A DNA stretch of 28,471 bases from JAULUH01 sp032111745. Its GTDB lineage: Bacteria; Chloroflexota; Anaerolineae; JAAEKA01. The position numbers and the translations under genes were made by a program. Below the pieces are notes generated by a model. That model had not been told where the DNA came from, made no database searches, and worked only from the letters and a program-made list of their open reading frames with translations. Each line of letters starts with the position of its first letter. Positions within the stretch are counted from its first letter, which is position 1. The stretch lies in contig JAULUH010000455.1 of assembly GCA_032111745.1 (NCBI GenBank), positions 1 to 28,471 of the forward strand, written 5' to 3'. Shown piece by piece: positions 26,996-28,471 of the stretch.

Positions 26996-28471
26996 ATGCG
27001 CGTTCTGAGATACTCGATCCTATGCACTATCGTACTGGCCACCCTGATTCTGTCCGCGTGTGCTGCACCGGTTCCCCAGACCCAGGTGCTTAAGGAAACC
27101 GTCGTGGTCAAGGTCGTCGAGACGCAGATTGTCGAAGTCACGCCCGCACCGGAACCAGGCCGCAACACGCTGATCGTCGCCATGGCCGGCTCGCCAGACA
27201 CGCTCGATCCGGCCGACCACCGCAACCGCCAGTCGGAGACTGTGATCCGGAACATGTTCGACGGCCTGGTGACGCGGGACACCCGCAGCGACGTGCACCT
27301 CGAGCTGGCCGAGGAGGCTACGCTAGTCGACCCGACGACGTGGGAGTTCAAGCTGCGCCAGGGCGTCAAGTTCCATGACGGCAGCGAGATGACTGCGGAC
27401 GACGTGGTGTTCACCTTCAACCGCATCATCCAGGAGAACCAGATCGAATACCCCGAGCCGCATACGTCGCCGCGCAAGGGGCTGATCGCACCGCTGGCGT
27501 CTGTGGAGAAGGTAGACGACTACACCGTGCGCTTCAACCTCTCGGCCCCCTGGCCGCCGGCCCAGCAGCTCTTCGTGCATCAGCAGATCGTGCCCCAGGC
27601 CTATCTCGAGTCGGTGGGAACGGAAGGCTTCGTGGCCATGCCCATCGGCACGGGTCCGTTCAAGTTCGTGGAGGGCCAGCTCGACGACCAGGTCGTGATG
27701 GAGCGCTTCGACGACTACTACGGCGGCGCGCCTGACCTGGAGCCGGTGGGAGCGGCCTGCGTATCGACTGCCATCTTTCGGGTGATCCCGGAGGCCAGCA
27801 CCCGGGTGGCTGCTCTGTTGGCCGGCGAGGTAGACATCATCCAGGCCGTGCCGCCGGAGCTGGTGGAGACCCTGCAGCAGACCCCTGGAATCGTGGTCAA
27901 GACCGCGCCGGGCACGCAGCCCAAGTGGATGGAGCTGAACGTCAACCAGGCACCCTTCGACCAGAAAGAAGTGCGCCAGGCTTTGAACTATCTGATCGAT
28001 AAGGACCTACTGGTCGAGCAGCTCTACGGAGGGCGGGCAGTGGTCTTGCCCGGCGTGCTGTCGCCATTCAACAACTTCGCCGATCCCAACCTGACTCCGT
28101 ATGCCTATGACCCTGCCAGGGGAACCGAGCTACTGGCTGCAGCGGGCATCTCGGATAGCGATGGCGACGGCAAGCTGGAGTACAATGGCCAGCCGTGGGC
28201 CTTCGTGGTGGACAGCCTGGACGAGCATCGCTCCCTGGCCGAGGCAGTGGTGGCCCAGCTGCAGGAGGCGGGCATCGACGCCAGCCTGCGGCTGTGGGAG
28301 TACAGCGTGGTCAGGCCGCTCTTGCAGGCCGGCGAGCGCTCAGCCTACCTGGACGACTGGGGCGACTCGGCCTTTGACCCGGTGGGCCATATGGAGGCCA
28401 AATGGCACGGCGTGGTGGCGGACTCGCCCTATGGCCGCGGCAACTTCTCCGGGTACAACAACGAGCGGGTC
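26996..28471 (+). CDS. Family-5 solute-binding lipoprotein of an ABC transporter, C-terminus cut by window edge
   Basis: The frame opens at ATG 26996, 6 nt after AGGAGG, and is still open at the last base (492 residues). The signal peptide ends in a lipobox, LILSACAAP, with the lipid-modified Cys at about 21. It is followed by a linker rich in V, E, T and K (VVVKVVETQIVEVTP) of the sort common in Chloroflexota binding proteins. The SBP_bac_5 domain starts at NTLIVAMAGSPDTLDPADH and has FDGLVTRD, WEFKLRQGVKFHDGSEMTADDVVFTF, MPIGTGPFKFVEG and VRQALNYLIDKD. Such proteins bind peptides, opines, nickel or sugars outside the membrane and deliver them to an ABC permease, expected beyond the window. 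A DSDGDGKLE loop at about 387-395 looks like a calcium-binding EF-hand loop. Confidence 0.9.
   Translation, partial: MRVLRYSILCTIVLATLILSACAAPVPQTQVLKETVVVKVVETQIVEVTPAPEPGRNTLIVAMAGSPDTLDPADHRNRQSETVIRNMFDGLVTRDTRSDVHLELAEEATLVDPTTWEFKLRQGVKFHDGSEMTADDVVFTFNRIIQENQIEYPEPHTSPRKGLIAPLASVEKVDDYTVRFNLSAPWPPAQQLFVHQQIVPQAYLESVGTEGFVAMPIGTGPFKFVEGQLDDQVVMERFDDYYGGAPDLEPVGAACVSTAIFRVIPEASTRVAALLAGEVDIIQAVPPELVETLQQTPGIVVKTAPGTQPKWMELNVNQAPFDQKEVRQALNYLIDKDLLVEQLYGGRAVVLPGVLSPFNNFADPNLTPYAYDPARGTELLAAAGISDSDGDGKLEYNGQPWAFVVDSLDEHRSLAEAVVAQLQEAGIDASLRLWEYSVVRPLLQAGERSAYLDDWGDSAFDPVGHMEAKWHGVVADSPYGRGNFSGYNNERV

Overview
This is a GC-rich, densely coded bacterial window with no rRNA, tRNA, CRISPR array or insertion sequence that I can recognise. 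The style suggests Chloroflexota (Anaerolineae-like). The substrate-binding lipoprotein at the right edge has a valine/glutamate/threonine-rich linker after its lipobox, the large secreted protein has a long Thr/Pro linker, and a KimA-type transporter and a Mo-hydroxylase cluster are present. This placement is inference from gene style, not from a phylogenetic marker.

Left block (1-9608, all minus strand). A promoter at 5921-5949 precedes coxM, coxS, coxL, a PGAP1-like alpha/beta hydrolase and coxG (cut by the window edge). This is a xanthine-oxidase-family molybdenum hydroxylase of the form II 'CO dehydrogenase' type, whose true substrate is unknown. A 378-bp spacer (5829-6206) holds the promoter and a GC-rich inverted and direct repeat. 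It is followed by a 1133-residue secreted protein with beta-propeller-like repeats, two PKD domains and a Thr/Pro linker.

Potassium block (9810-14171, minus). A KimA-like K+ transporter is followed by a shortened KdpD-like kinase and a KdpE-like regulator, probably one operon. No kdpFABC is present here. The kimA leader carries two tandem hairpins. Divergent from it, a strong promoter drives a 21-codon leader ORF that overlaps by ATGA a formylglycine-generating-enzyme-fold protein lacking one of the two family cysteines.

Middle block (15353-20643, minus). Winged-helix protein, SAM methyltransferase, toastrack-type adhesin-like protein, tandem GNAT acetyltransferase and a DUF4258/DUF2283 pair all lie on the minus strand, tightly spaced, and may share a near-leaderless promoter at 19526-19554. 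Upstream is a membrane-anchored DUF6544-like protein preceded by a short broken-looking membrane ORF.

Right block (20882-28471, plus). An RpiR-type regulator with a good promoter and dyad operators is followed by an opine-dehydrogenase-family enzyme, a 1250-residue protein, and a family-5 solute-binding lipoprotein cut by the edge. The 1250-residue protein fuses a degenerate B12-binding domain, a glutamate-mutase-epsilon-like barrel and a MutL/GlmL ASKHA domain. The set reads as an uptake and catabolic locus for an opine-like or peptide-like amine: import, oxidative cleavage to an amino acid, then B12-dependent skeletal rearrangement. This is the most novel part of the window.
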